Numbered from the stretch's first letter, positions 53,048-62,364 are shown. The stretch: DNA of 64,000 nt from Methylobacterium sp. Leaf99 (GCF_001422375.1 NZ_LMMU01000002.1:1-64000); one strand, 5' to 3'. Numbers and translations are program-made. The notes: generated by a model not told the origin, from the sequence alone.

Positions 53048-53099
53048 GGGACGCCGGGGGACCGGCTTAAACTTCAAAAACGTGGTTTCGCGGCGTCCC
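53048..53099. repeat. Inverted repeat between the RNA candidate and the pseudouridine synthase gene
   Basis: GGGACGCCG (53048-53056) and CGGCGTCCC (53091-53099) flank an AT-richer centre. It may be a terminator for the minus-strand pseudouridine synthase gene or for the RNA candidate. Confidence 0.4.
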
Positions 53100-53193
53100 G
53101 CGTCTCCCGTTTCCCGGCCATCCCCCGCGCCACCGGCGGCGGGCCGCAGCCGTGCGCGCGGAGCGCTTCGTCCTGGACGGAGACGGAACCGCC

Positions 53194-53919
53194 CTACTCG
53201 GACCCGTCGCACCCGCAGGTCACGAGACCCGCCCGCATGTGCGCGGGTGCCGGCGCCTCCACGACGATGGGGGGCTTCTTCGGATAGAGCGGCAGGGTGA
53301 GCGCCCGCGCATGGAGCTGCAGGCCCGGTCCGCCGCTGCGCGGACCCGAGCCGTAGATCGGGTCGCCGAGGATCGGAAACCCGGATTCGGCGCAGTGGAC
53401 CCGCAGCTGGTGGGTCCGGCCGGTGACGGGGGTGAGGGCGAGCCAGGCGAGGCCGCCGCCGCGTCCGAGCACCTGCCAATGGGTCAGGGACGGATCGCCC
53501 GATGGGTCGGCCTTCATCCACCATGAGCGCGGATCGTCGGAGCGGCGGGCAAGCGCCAGGTCGATGCTGCCGGTGTCGGCGGCCGGGCCGCCCTCCACCA
53601 GGGCCCAGTAGGTCTTGCCGACGCTGCCGCTCGCGGAAAACAGCTTGTTCAGCCGGGCCAGCGCCTTGGCGTGGCGCCCCAGCGCGAGGCAGCCCGAGGT
53701 GTCGCGGTCGAGGCGGTGGGCCGCCTCCGGGCGCCGGGGCAGGCCGAAGCGCAGGGCGTCGAGGTGATCGGTGAGGGTCTCGCCGCCCTTCGGGCCGGGA
53801 TGGACCGGCAAACCCGCCGGCTTGTCGATGACGAGGACGAGGGCATCGCGGTAGAGGAGGCGCGCACCTATGTCTGTTACGAGGGCATCGGCTGGGGGCA
53901 TGGCCTTGGCGCTTACCAT
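53194..53919 (-). CDS. RluA-family pseudouridine synthase
   Basis: 241 residues. AAHRLDRDTSGCLALGR carries the catalytic aspartate, and PVTGRTHQLRVHC is the second conserved block. There is no S4 RNA-binding domain, which places it with RluA-like or TruC-like enzymes that modify 23S rRNA or tRNA. The exact target is unknown. The start at 53919 is a guess; an ATG at 53901 is an alternative. It is divergent from ftsY, only 24 bases away. Confidence 0.88.
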   Translation of the reverse strand: MVSAKAMPPADALVTDIGARLLYRDALVLVIDKPAGLPVHPGPKGGETLTDHLDALRFGLPRRPEAAHRLDRDTSGCLALGRHAKALARLNKLFSASGSVGKTYWALVEGGPAADTGSIDLALARRSDDPRSWWMKADPSGDPSLTHWQVLGRGGGLAWLALTPVTGRTHQLRVHCAESGFPILGDPIYGSGPRSGGPGLQLHARALTLPLYPKKPPIVVEAPAPAHMRAGLVTCGCDGSE

Positions 53920-53943
53920 GCCGGGTCCGGGGAGCAAGCGGGA

Positions 53944-55404
53944 ATGAGCGAAGACAAGAGGCCGGGCTGGCTGCTGCGCAAGATGTTCGGCACCAAGGAG
54001 GAGCCGCGCCCCGAGCCGGTGCCCGTGCAGCCGCCCGATCCGAAGCCGGTGCCGCCCGCGCCCCGGCCGGTGGCCGAGTCTCCGGTGATCGAGGCTCCGG
54101 TAGTCGAGTCTTCGATGGTCGAGTCTCGGGTGAACGAGCCCGTGGCCCCGCCGCCGGAATCCCCGGCCTCGTTCTCCGAGGGCCAGCCGGATTTCGCCAC
54201 CGCCGCGACGGACGTGTCCCACGTGCCGGCCCCTCCGGCTGAGCCCGGGGAAGGGACGCCCGGCAAGAACGCGGTCCCGGACGCGATCGAGGGCGCCGAC
54301 CTCCAGCCCGTCGAGGGGGCCGAGGAGCGCCCGCCCGCCGGCACGGCGGGCGACGATCCGGGGCGCGGCGCCGAGGCGGCCGACACCACCTCCCGGGCCT
54401 TCACGCCCGACGTGGCGCCGGAGCCGGAGGTCGCGACCCAGATCTTCATGCCGGAGCCGGAGGCCGAACCCGAGGGCGAGAAGCGCGGCTGGTGGAGCCG
54501 GCTCACGGGAGGCATGAAGCGCACCTCCTCGGCGCTCACCGAGCGCGTCACCGGCCTGTTCACCAAGCGCAAGCTCGACGCCGACACCCTGGAGGAGCTG
54601 GAGGACGCCCTGATCCAGGCCGATTTCGGCATCGAGACCGCCACGCGCATCTCGGAGGCCGTCGGCAAGGGCCGCTACGAGAAGGGCCTCTCGCCCGACG
54701 CCGTACGGGAAATCCTGGCGACGGAAGTCGAGCGCGCGCTCGCCCCGGTGGCGATCCCCTTCACCATCGACACCACGAAGAAGCCGTTCGTCATCCTGAT
54801 GATCGGCGTCAACGGCGCCGGCAAGACCACCACCATCGGCAAGCTCGCCATGAAGCTGAAGGCGGAGGGCCATTCCCTGATGCTGGCGGCCGGCGACACC
54901 TTCCGGGCGGCGGCCATCGAGCAGCTCAAGGTCTGGGGCCAGCGCACGGGCACGCCGGTCATCGCCCGGGCGCAGGGCGCCGACGCGGCGGGCCTCGCCT
55001 ACGACGCCTACGAGGCGGCGAAGCAGCAGGGCACCGACGTGCTGCTCATCGACACGGCCGGCCGGCTCCAGAACAAGGCCGGGCTCATGGCCGAGCTGGA
55101 GAAGATCCTGCGGGTGATCCGCAAGATCGACCCTGAGGCGCCCCACGCGGTGCTCCTCGTCCTCGACGCCACCGTCGGCCAGAACGCCCTCAGCCAGGTC
55201 GAGCTGTTCTCGAAGGCCGCCCAGGTCACCGGCCTGGTGATGACCAAGCTCGACGGCACCGCGCGCGGCGGCATCCTCGTGGCGCTCGCCGCCAAGTTCG
55301 GCCTGCCGGTGCACTTCATCGGCGTCGGCGAGGGCGTCGAGGACCTCGAGCCGTTCGAGGCCCGCGACTTCGCCCGCGCCATCGCGGGCCTGGACAAGGA
55401 CTAG
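53944..55404 (+). CDS. ftsY: Signal recognition particle receptor FtsY
   Basis: 486 residues. The C-terminal NG GTPase shows MIGVNGAGKTTTIGKLA (G1), AGDTFRAAAIEQL, LIDTAGRLQNK (G3), MTKLDGTARGG (G4) and FIGVGEGVEDLEPF. The N-terminal 180 residues are an acidic, Pro/Glu-rich A domain with loose repeats of the type PVIEAPVVES. It docks ribosome-SRP complexes at the membrane near SecY. GGGGAG lies 9 bases before the ATG. Confidence 0.97.
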   Translation: MSEDKRPGWLLRKMFGTKEEPRPEPVPVQPPDPKPVPPAPRPVAESPVIEAPVVESSMVESRVNEPVAPPPESPASFSEGQPDFATAATDVSHVPAPPAEPGEGTPGKNAVPDAIEGADLQPVEGAEERPPAGTAGDDPGRGAEAADTTSRAFTPDVAPEPEVATQIFMPEPEAEPEGEKRGWWSRLTGGMKRTSSALTERVTGLFTKRKLDADTLEELEDALIQADFGIETATRISEAVGKGRYEKGLSPDAVREILATEVERALAPVAIPFTIDTTKKPFVILMIGVNGAGKTTTIGKLAMKLKAEGHSLMLAAGDTFRAAAIEQLKVWGQRTGTPVIARAQGADAAGLAYDAYEAAKQQGTDVLLIDTAGRLQNKAGLMAELEKILRVIRKIDPEAPHAVLLVLDATVGQNALSQVELFSKAAQVTGLVMTKLDGTARGGILVALAAKFGLPVHFIGVGEGVEDLEPFEARDFARAIAGLDKD

Positions 55405-55467
55405 GGGCGCGTCCGCCGGAACCGAGCCCTCCCCTCAAAGACCGCGACGCGACGCGCGCGGCTCTCT

Positions 55468-56097
55468 ATGACGGACACCATGCAGATCGAAGCCGTTCCC
55501 CCACGCCGCCACCTGCCGCCGCTGCTCAAGCTCGCCCTCGAGCTCGGGCCCCTGGTGATCTTCTTCCTCGGCAACGCCTATGCCGAGCGGTTCGGGGTCG
55601 CCCCCGAGCAGAAGCTGTTCGTGGCCACCGGCGTGTTCATCACCGCGACGGTGGTGGCCCTGGCCATCCACTTCGCCCTGGTGCGGCGCCTGCCGATCAT
55701 GCCCCTGGTCTCGGGCGTGGTGGTGGTGGTGTTCGGCGGCCTGACCCTGGCCCTGCAGGACAAGACCTTCATCATGATGAAGCCCACCATCGTGAACACC
55801 CTGTTCGGGCTCGTGCTGCTTGGCGGCCTCGCCTTCGGCAAATCCCTGCTCTCGGTGGTGCTCGACAGCATGTTCACCCTGACCGAGGAGGGCTGGCGCA
55901 AGCTCACCTTCCGCTGGGGGATGTTCTTCCTCCTCCTCGCGGTGATCAACGAGGTGGTCTGGCGCACGCAGACGGAGGATTTCTGGGTGAGCTTCAAGGT
56001 GTTCGGCATCATGCCGCTGACGATCCTGTTCGCCCTGGCGCAGACGCCCTTGCTCCTGCGCCACGAGCGCAAGGGCGAGGATGCCGGCCACGCCTGA
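55468..56097 (+). CDS. yciB: Inner membrane septation protein A (YciB/IspZ family)
   Basis: 209 residues with about five membrane segments. [17 protein letters not shown] and [19 protein letters not shown] are the family's conserved stretches. It is linked to septum formation and envelope synthesis in other bacteria, with no known enzymatic activity. It lies 63 bases after ftsY, an arrangement common in alphaproteobacteria, and may share its transcript. Confidence 0.92.
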   Translation: MTDTMQIEAVPPRRHLPPLLKLALELGPLVIFFLGNAYAERFGVAPEQKLFVATGVFITATVVALAIHFALVRRLPIMPLVSGVVVVVFGGLTLALQDKTFIMMKPTIVNTLFGLVLLGGLAFGKSLLSVVLDSMFTLTEEGWRKLTFRWGMFFLLLAVINEVVWRTQTEDFWVSFKVFGIMPLTILFALAQTPLLLRHERKGEDAGHA

Positions 56098-56124
56098 CAG
56101 GCGCGGCCCGAGCGAACGCCGAGG

Positions 56125-56877
56125 TCAGGCCAGGACGCGGGCGTACTCGGCCTCCGGCACGCCGTAGGCATCGCCGGCGATGTCGCGCATCCGGTCCCGA
56201 TCGCGGATGCCGATGCCGCCGCGCCGCGTCTTGACGGCCCCCGCATCCTCGAGGCTGCGCAGGGCCGTGGTGATGCCGGCCCGGCGGACGCCGAGCATCA
56301 TCGACAGGAGCTCGTGCGTCAGCGGCAGATCTTCGCGGTCGGTGCGGTCGTGGCACATGAGCAGCCAGCGCGCGAGACGCTGCTCGATGGTGAAGCGGCC
56401 GCTGCACAGGCTGCCCTGCGCCAGTTGGACGGCGAAGACCTGGGCGTAGCGCAGCAGGCGGTCGTGCAGGGGGCGGCACTCGTGCAGCACGGTCCGGAAG
56501 GCATCCGCGCCGATGCACAGGGCCCGGCACGGGATCTGGACGATGGTCACGTGCGGCCAGCTGTCGATTCCATGGAGGAGGGGGATGCCCGTCATCCCTT
56601 CGGGACCGATGATGCCGGCCTCGGCCTGCATTCCGTCGGCCGTGCGCGCCATCACGGAGATCATTCCGGGCTCGGGAAAGCAGACCTTCGTGATCGCGGT
56701 TTCGGGCGACTCCAAGATGACGCCCTGCTCGAACGAGCATCGCTCCAGTCCTGGCCGAAGGCGAGCGAACTCATCCGGCGGCAACAACCCGAGGATGCGG
56801 TTGCGAATTCCATGTTGAACGATGAACGACGCCACGACCCTGCCGATCTGCAGGCATGAGCAACTGAAACTCGACAC
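56125..56877 (-). CDS. Crp/Fnr-family transcription regulator
   Basis: 250 residues from a GTG at 56877; a GTG at 56835 would give a shorter protein starting near QHGIRNRI. The N-terminal cyclic-nucleotide-type sensor domain covers about 20-150 and the C-terminal winged helix contains LTHELLSMMLGVRRAGITTALRSLEDAGAV, the recognition helix region. There is no N-terminal FNR cysteine cluster. Proteins of this layout are numerous in Methylobacterium and the ligand is usually unknown. A palindrome at 56884-56901 just upstream may be its own operator. Confidence 0.85.
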   Translation of the reverse strand: MSSFSCSCLQIGRVVASFIVQHGIRNRILGLLPPDEFARLRPGLERCSFEQGVILESPETAITKVCFPEPGMISVMARTADGMQAEAGIIGPEGMTGIPLLHGIDSWPHVTIVQIPCRALCIGADAFRTVLHECRPLHDRLLRYAQVFAVQLAQGSLCSGRFTIEQRLARWLLMCHDRTDREDLPLTHELLSMMLGVRRAGITTALRSLEDAGAVKTRRGGIGIRDRDRMRDIAGDAYGVPEAEYARVLA

Positions 56878-56883
56878 CTGAGA

Positions 56884-56901
56884 CTCATTGTCACCAATGA
56901 G
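56884..56901. promoter_or_regulatory. Palindrome upstream of the Crp/Fnr gene
   Basis: CTCATTG and CAATGAG separated by TCAC. The core ATTG-N4-CAAT has the size and symmetry of Crp/Fnr-type binding sites, so autoregulation is possible. It lies 7 bases before the longest start codon, which argues for the shorter protein if it is an operator. Confidence 0.45.
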
Positions 56902-57379
56902 CGATCAGACATCTATATCACCGATAGACAAAGCTGTGAATGGAATATCTTTGCGCATCTAAGTACGCTACCGTACAATTTATAGAATATCGAGCCTTCA
57001 TCAAGGACTCCGATTTTTTATTTACAAAAAGTCCTCCTGTCCCATTCTCTGCAATGATGAACTCGACTTAAATTTAATGGGGATGAAAAACTTCCGACGG
57101 ACCCACCCGGATGCTGTCCTTGGATCACACGGGAATGGGAGTCCCATCCGCCCCGGGTATGGCCGCCCTCGTGTGACCGGGGCTGCCGGTCGGCCCTGCG
57201 GCGCCCGAGTCCGACGCGGATCGGCAACGCAGCGCGGTCGGACGGGCTTCGCAGGATGACGTGCGCCTACAGGAACCCCGGCCTCGGCCGGCCACAGGGA
57301 TAGAAAAGCGCCCTTCGGAACCTGCAGGTCGCGATGGTGGCAATCAGGAACGACGCGGCCTGGACAACGCGGCCCGGCC
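56902..57379. other. Non-coding stretch, first half AT-rich
   Basis: From about 56,900 to 57,085 the base composition drops far below the roughly 70 percent GC of the window, with runs such as AATTTATAGAATATC and GATTTTTTATTTACAAAAAG. AGGACT and AGTCCT (57004-57035) form an inverted repeat around the T- and A-rich part. The second half is GC-rich again with no gene. It probably holds the Crp/Fnr promoter; the low-GC part could also be foreign DNA. Confidence 0.55.
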
Positions 57380-57970
57380 TCACTGCGCGGCGTCCGTCAC
57401 GGCACCGGCGGCGCGGATCTTGTCGAGGACGGCCCTGTAGTTCTCCGGGGTGACGATCCCGACCAGCTTGTCGCGGATGGTGCCGTCCGGCCCGATGATG
57501 AAGCTTTCGGGCACGCCGTAGACTCCGAAATCGATGGCGGTGCGGCCGGTGGAATCCATCCCCACCGCCCGGAACGGCACGCCGTTGCGGGCCAGGAAGC
57601 GGCGGGCGTTCTCGGGCGCATCCTTGTAGGCGATGCCCACGAGGCGCAGGCCGGGCTCGCGGGCGAGCCGCATGAGCTGCGGGTGCTCGATCTGGCACGG
57701 CGCGCACCACGACGCCCAGAAATTGACGAGGGTGACCCGCCCCTTGAAGTCGTCGCGGGACAGGCCGGGGAGGGGCGCGCCATCGGCCGCGAGGCCGGGG
57801 AGGGCGGCCAGATCGAAGGCCGGGGCCGGCCGCCCGATCAGCGCGGAGGGGATGGCCGACGGGTCGGCGCCCGAACGCAGGCGCACGAAGAACAATCCGG
57901 CGAGCGCCACGAAGGCGACGAGGGGGACGATGAGGAGGAGGGAGCGCCGGGCCGGCTCGGAGGTGCTCAC
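57380..57970 (-). CDS. ccmG: Cytochrome c maturation thiol-disulfide protein CcmG (DsbE)
   Basis: 196 residues. A single membrane anchor (about 10-29) and a periplasmic thioredoxin-like domain with the active site NFWASWCAPCQIEHPQL. It keeps apocytochrome c cysteines reduced for heme attachment. The cis-proline loop GVYGVPESFIIGPDG is present. The GTG start overlaps the ccmD stop (GTGA). Confidence 0.93.
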   Translation of the reverse strand: MSTSEPARRSLLLIVPLVAFVALAGLFFVRLRSGADPSAIPSALIGRPAPAFDLAALPGLAADGAPLPGLSRDDFKGRVTLVNFWASWCAPCQIEHPQLMRLAREPGLRLVGIAYKDAPENARRFLARNGVPFRAVGMDSTGRTAIDFGVYGVPESFIIGPDGTIRDKLVGIVTPENYRAVLDKIRAAGAVTDAAQ

Positions 57971-58158
57971 GCGCGCCGTTCCGCCGAAGACCGGGACGCC
58001 GGTTGGGACGAATCCTGCAGCGCGGCCAGGGCCCGCGTCTGTGCCCGCCGGTCACGCATCGCATGTCCGATCAGGCCGGCGATGACGAGGGCCGTGAAGG
58101 CGTAGGCGCCGAGGATGAAACCCGCATGGGGCCCGAGATCATGGGGTCCGAGAGTCAT
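57967..58158 (-). CDS. ccmD: Heme exporter protein CcmD
   Basis: 63 residues from the ATG at 58158. One membrane segment (GFILGAYAFTALVIAGLIGHAM) and a charged C-terminal tail, the normal make-up of this tiny subunit that helps release holo-CcmE. A GTG at 58167 overlapping the ccmC stop would add three residues and is equally possible. Confidence 0.82.
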   Translation of the reverse strand: MTLGPHDLGPHAGFILGAYAFTALVIAGLIGHAMRDRRAQTRALAALQDSSQPASRSSAERRA

Positions 58159-58163
58159 GATCG

Positions 58164-58925
58164 TCACAGGCCCTGGACCGCCCCGAGGGGGAGGCCGGCA
58201 TCGAGGCGCTCGGCTTCGCGGATCGTCAGCGCCCGCACGCGACGGCGCAGGATCTCCGTGCGCATGGCAGTCAGATGCAGGGTGATCCCCAGCACGGTGA
58301 AGGCGAGAATCATCTCGAGGAGCGGGTAGAGCATGGAGGGATCGATGGACGAGCCGCCCATGCGCATGATCGAGGCCGGCTGGTGCAGGGTCGACCACCA
58401 GTTCACCGAGAACTTGATGATCGGCAGGTTCACGGCGCCGACCAGGGTGAGGATCGCGATGGCGCGCGCGGCCCGGTTCGGGTCCTCGATGGTGCGCCAC
58501 AGGGCGATGATGCCGCAGTAGATGAGGAACAGCACCAGCATGGAGGTCAGGCGCGCGTCCCAGACCCAGTAGGTGCCCCACATGGGCTTGCCCCACAGGG
58601 AACCGGTGACGAGGCAGATCAGGGTGAAGGCCGCGCCGATGGGGGCGGCGGCGCGCTGGGCGACATCCGCCAGGGGATGGCGCCAGACCAGGGTGCCGAG
58701 GGCCGAGACCGCCATGGCCCCGTAGAAGAACACCCCGAGCCAGGCCGCCGGCACGTGGATGTACATGATCCGCACGGTCTCGCCCTGCTGGTAGTCGGGC
58801 GGCACCGTGAACCAGGTCAGGTAGAGGCCGAAGGCCAGGAGCACCCCGGAGAGCCCGGCGAGCCAGGGCATCAGGGGGGCGGTCCAGCGCAGGAAGTGGC
58901 CGGGATGGGCGAGGCGTGTCCACAT
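58164..58925 (-). CDS. ccmC: Heme transporter CcmC
   Basis: 253 residues with six membrane segments. The tryptophan-rich heme-handling motif reads WGTYWVWDARLTSMLVLFL, and the two conserved histidines lie in YIHVPAAW and TLHQPAS. It loads heme on CcmE. The ATG at 58925 gives MWTRLAHPGHFLRW. A longer open frame upstream has no family features. ccmA and ccmB, often next to it, are not in this window. Confidence 0.94.
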   Translation of the reverse strand: MWTRLAHPGHFLRWTAPLMPWLAGLSGVLLAFGLYLTWFTVPPDYQQGETVRIMYIHVPAAWLGVFFYGAMAVSALGTLVWRHPLADVAQRAAAPIGAAFTLICLVTGSLWGKPMWGTYWVWDARLTSMLVLFLIYCGIIALWRTIEDPNRAARAIAILTLVGAVNLPIIKFSVNWWSTLHQPASIMRMGGSSIDPSMLYPLLEMILAFTVLGITLHLTAMRTEILRRRVRALTIREAERLDAGLPLGAVQGL

Positions 58926-58980
58926 GAGCCGGGATTTAGCCCAGGGTGCGGTGCAGCGGCAATGCGGGCGTTGCGCGCAA

Positions 58981-59014
58981 GGGTCCCGAAGAGTTCCGAA
59001 GGGTCCCGAAGGGT
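58981..59014. repeat. Short tandem repeat upstream of ccmC
   Basis: Three to four imperfect copies of the 10-mer GGGTCCCGAA in a row (GGGTCCCGAA, GAGTTCCGAA, GGGTCCCGAA, GGGTTCGCCG). It lies in the 149-base gap between ccmC and the sensor kinase gene. Confidence 0.7.
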
Positions 59015-59074
59015 TCGCCGAGGATCCGGCAGGGCGCGCGGAGCGGCGCCCGGTGCGCCACGGCACCGCTCCGC

Positions 59075-61420
59075 TTAGACGCTTCCGGCCTGGAACCCCG
59101 CCAGGGGGGCGGTGACGCGGCAGACCACGCCGGCGGGATCGTAATCGAGACCGACGGTGCCGCCGACGGCCCCGACGAGACCGCGCTCGATCAGCCGCGA
59201 GCCGAATCCCTTTCGCGTGGGTATCGCGACCGTCGGGCCGCCGGATTCCCGCCAGGTCATCCGCACCATGGGCTCGCCGCCCATCGGGGCGGTGACATCC
59301 CACGTCACGGCGACGCGGCCGTCGGGCACCGACAGGGCGCCGTACTTCGCCGCGTTGGTGGCGAGTTCGTGCAGCATGAGGGCGAGGGACAGGGCCGCCT
59401 TGGCGCCGAGTTCGATGGGGGGCCCGGAAATACGGAACCGGTCGGGCTGGCGGTCGTCGTGGATGGCGAGGGCGCTGGCGAGCACCGCCTCGAAATCCGC
59501 GCTCTCCCCCTCGCCGGAGAGCAGGATGTCGTGGGCCTTGCCGAGGGCGATGAGGCGCGCCGCCAGGGCCTCCTTGGCGGCCTCGACGTCGGTGACGTTC
59601 CTCAGGGTCTGCGACACGATGGCCTGGACCACCGCGAGGGTGTTCTTGAGCCGGTGGCTGAGTTCGCGGTTGAGAATGCGCTGCTGCTCGTCGGCCTCGA
59701 TCCGGGTGAGGCCGCCCCAGGCGCGCTCGGCGACCTCGCGGGCGAACGCGATTTCCCCCGGCGTCCAGTCGTGGGCGACCGCGTCGAGGACGTAGAGGAT
59801 GCCGACGAGGCGCCCGCGCTGAAGGATCGGCACCTTGACCACGGCCCGCATGCCGATCTGGGCATAGCCGGCCGCGTCATCGACCCGCTCGGGGGTCGCG
59901 GCGATGTCGGCCACCGCCAGGGTCTCGCCGCGCTGCAGGCGGACGACGCTCGCCGCCACGGTGGCCAGGGTCTGCGTTCCGGCCTGCGGTCCGAGGCCGG
60001 CGGCGATCCAGTCCGGCGCGACCGCCGACAGGTTCCCGGCGGGATCGACGAGGGCGTAGCCGGCCCGAGCCACCCCCAGGGTGCGCCCGAGGCTCTCGGC
60101 CGTGGCCCGCACCACCGCCGCATTGGTGTTGAGGTCGCGCAGGCGGTCGCCCAGGGCGATCAGAGCCTCGCGCCGGGTGTCGGCGAGTTTCTCGTTGGTG
60201 ATGTCCTCGATCATCGCCGTGGCATGGACGCTGTCGCCCAGGGTCTGCGACACGAGGTTGACCCGGGCCCAGATGATGCGCCCGTCGAGGCGGCGGTAGC
60301 GCTTCTCCAGGCGCTCCTGCATGGTCTCCCCCTTGGCGAGGCGCCGGTGCAGGTCGGCGCGCTCGGCATCGTCCTCGGGGGGTGTCCAGCGCGCCAGGGA
60401 ATGGCCGAGAATCTCGGATTCCGGCGCGCCCCAGATCTCGCACAGCTTGGCATTGACCGCGAGGGCCCGGACGCTGCGCGGATCGAACTGGACGATGCCG
60501 ATATTGGCGCCCTGGAACACCGCGCGGAACTGGGCGGAAGCCCGGTTGCGCTCGGTCACGTCGAGCATGGCGCCGATCATCCGCTGGGGCGCGCCGGCGG
60601 CATCGCGGACCATGTAGCCGCGGTCGAGCACCTCGGCGTAGGTGCCGTCGGCGCGCTGGAACCGGTACTCGTGGTCCCAGTCGCCGGCCTCGCCCGCGAT
60701 CACCGCGTGGATGTCGGCCTCGACGGCGGCCCGGTCGTCCGGGTGGACATGATCGATCCACCACGCCCCGCTCGGCACGACGCGGTCGGGCGTCCATCCG
60801 TAGGCGGTGGCCAGGGCCTCGTTCCACAGGACCGTGTCGGTGGTCAGGTCCCAGTCCCAGATGGCGTCGTTGGTGGCGCGGGTGACGAGGCGATAGCGCT
60901 CCTCCGTGGCCCGCAGGGCGATCTCGGCCCGCTTGGCCTGCGTGACGTCGCGCACGGTGCCGACCATCCGGCTGGCGTAGCCCCCGCTGACGATGAGCTG
61001 GCCCCGTGCCGCGATCCAGCGCAAGGGGCCGCCCCCGGCCGGGAGGACGCGGTACTCGCTGTCGAACAGGCCGGTCCCGGCCGGGTCGAGGGCGGCCTGC
61101 AGGGCGGCGTCGACCCGTTCGCGATCCTCGGGATGCAGGCCCTGCAGGAAGGTCTCCGCATAGGTGACCGCACCGTCGGGCGCCACGCCGAACAGGGCAC
61201 GGGTGCGGGCATCCCAGCGCAGGGTCGTGGTGGCGAGGTCGTAGTCGAAGATGCCGATGCCCGTGGCCTCGACGGCCAGGCGCAGGAGGACGGCGCTCTC
61301 GGTCGGGTCCGCCATTTCGGGCACCGTCCCGTCCGGCGGCGCCACGGCGGTCGAGACCGGTCCCGTCCGGTGTTCGGTCGCGCGCGACGGCGGCGAAGGA
61401 TGGGCGGCGGGGTTCGTCAT
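59075..61420 (-). CDS. HWE-family sensor histidine kinase with PAS and GAF domains
   Basis: 781 residues, no membrane segments. Three PAS/PAC units cover about 40-165, 166-290 and 295-420 (VGTVRDVTQAKRAE, IGAMLDVTERNRAS, TAMIEDITNEKLAD are the PAC ends). A GAF domain spans about 425-580. The HWE kinase core follows: ELSHRLKNTLAVVQAIVSQTLR holds the phospho-histidine, HELATNAAKYGALS is the N box, and MTWRESGGP supplies the Trp-x-Glu that names the family. Relatives sense light, redox or general stress. The start is uncertain within the disordered first 35 residues. No response regulator is adjacent. Confidence 0.9.
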   Translation of the reverse strand: MTNPAAHPSPPSRATEHRTGPVSTAVAPPDGTVPEMADPTESAVLLRLAVEATGIGIFDYDLATTTLRWDARTRALFGVAPDGAVTYAETFLQGLHPEDRERVDAALQAALDPAGTGLFDSEYRVLPAGGGPLRWIAARGQLIVSGGYASRMVGTVRDVTQAKRAEIALRATEERYRLVTRATNDAIWDWDLTTDTVLWNEALATAYGWTPDRVVPSGAWWIDHVHPDDRAAVEADIHAVIAGEAGDWDHEYRFQRADGTYAEVLDRGYMVRDAAGAPQRMIGAMLDVTERNRASAQFRAVFQGANIGIVQFDPRSVRALAVNAKLCEIWGAPESEILGHSLARWTPPEDDAERADLHRRLAKGETMQERLEKRYRRLDGRIIWARVNLVSQTLGDSVHATAMIEDITNEKLADTRREALIALGDRLRDLNTNAAVVRATAESLGRTLGVARAGYALVDPAGNLSAVAPDWIAAGLGPQAGTQTLATVAASVVRLQRGETLAVADIAATPERVDDAAGYAQIGMRAVVKVPILQRGRLVGILYVLDAVAHDWTPGEIAFAREVAERAWGGLTRIEADEQQRILNRELSHRLKNTLAVVQAIVSQTLRNVTDVEAAKEALAARLIALGKAHDILLSGEGESADFEAVLASALAIHDDRQPDRFRISGPPIELGAKAALSLALMLHELATNAAKYGALSVPDGRVAVTWDVTAPMGGEPMVRMTWRESGGPTVAIPTRKGFGSRLIERGLVGAVGGTVGLDYDPAGVVCRVTAPLAGFQAGSV

Positions 61421-61500
61421 CGTCGGGGGCGGCGGCGTCCGTCTCGGATCGGGTGTGGCGGGTCGGCGGGATGATCTTCTTCGGCGGGGTCCTCCGCCCG

Positions 61501-62322
61501 TCAGGCCGACTCCCGCTGAGGGATCCGCTCGGCGGAGGCCGCCTCATGGGGGGGCTCGACCCGGACGAGATGGCCGCGGCGGTCATAGCCCGCGCCCAGC
61601 ACCGTCTCGTAATGGTGCCGGACGACGCCGTGGCACTCGCAGGCGGCGGCCTCGACCTTGGCACGGTCCCGAATCGTGATGCGGCCGCGTCCGACCTCGA
61701 TGAGCCCCTGCTGCTGCAGGGTGCGCAGGATCCGGGTGAGGTAGGTGCGCTGCACGCCGAGCATCGCCGCGAGCAGCTCCTGGGTGACGGGCAGGGTCTC
61801 GCTGGCGATCCGGTCCTGCAGGGTCAACAGCCAGCGCAGGCAGCGCGCCTCGATGGGATGGAGGGCGTTGCAGGCCACCGATTGCAGCACCTGCGCGAGC
61901 AGGCAGTCGCCGTAGCGGGTGAAGAGGTTGCGCAGGCTCTCGGATCGGCGCTTGGCCTCCTGGAAGCGGCCGGCGTCCATCCGCAGGATCGGACCGCCGA
62001 TCTGCACCACCGCCTGGGTGGAGGCGGGAAGATAGCCGTGGCTGACCACGCCGCCGACGGCGCCCTCGCGGCCGATGGTGGCGGTCTCGGCGCTGCGCCC
62101 GTCCCGCATGGCGATGATCAGGGTCGCCACGGTCTGGCCGCACGGGAAGGCGATGGTGGTGACCTCGGAACCCGCCGCGAACAGGATCTCGCCGCGCTGG
62201 TGCGTGACCCGTTCGAGGTGAGGTGCCAGCAGGGCACGATCCTCGGCCCTCAAGGTCTTCAGGAGGAGATTGCCCTGAAACAGGGCATCGGCGGCCGAGG
62301 GCATGACGTGCACTGCGTTCAC
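61501..62322 (-). CDS. Crp/Fnr-family transcription regulator
   Basis: 273 residues from a GTG at 62322, chosen because GGAAGA lies 6 bases upstream; a GTG at 62340 and an ATG at 62304 are alternatives. The sensor domain has GEILFAAGSEVTTIAFPCGQTVATLI. The helix-turn-helix is LPVTQELLAAMLGVQRTYLTRILRTLQQQGLI. It resembles the other Crp/Fnr protein of this window in layout. The neighbouring HWE kinase is on the same strand downstream, which hints at a shared stress function. Confidence 0.85.
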   Translation of the reverse strand: MNAVHVMPSAADALFQGNLLLKTLRAEDRALLAPHLERVTHQRGEILFAAGSEVTTIAFPCGQTVATLIIAMRDGRSAETATIGREGAVGGVVSHGYLPASTQAVVQIGGPILRMDAGRFQEAKRRSESLRNLFTRYGDCLLAQVLQSVACNALHPIEARCLRWLLTLQDRIASETLPVTQELLAAMLGVQRTYLTRILRTLQQQGLIEVGRGRITIRDRAKVEAAACECHGVVRHHYETVLGAGYDRRGHLVRVEPPHEAASAERIPQRESA

Positions 62323-62364
62323 GGTCTGTCTTCCGGCCACTAGCGCACGCCCCTCGGCGCGTCT

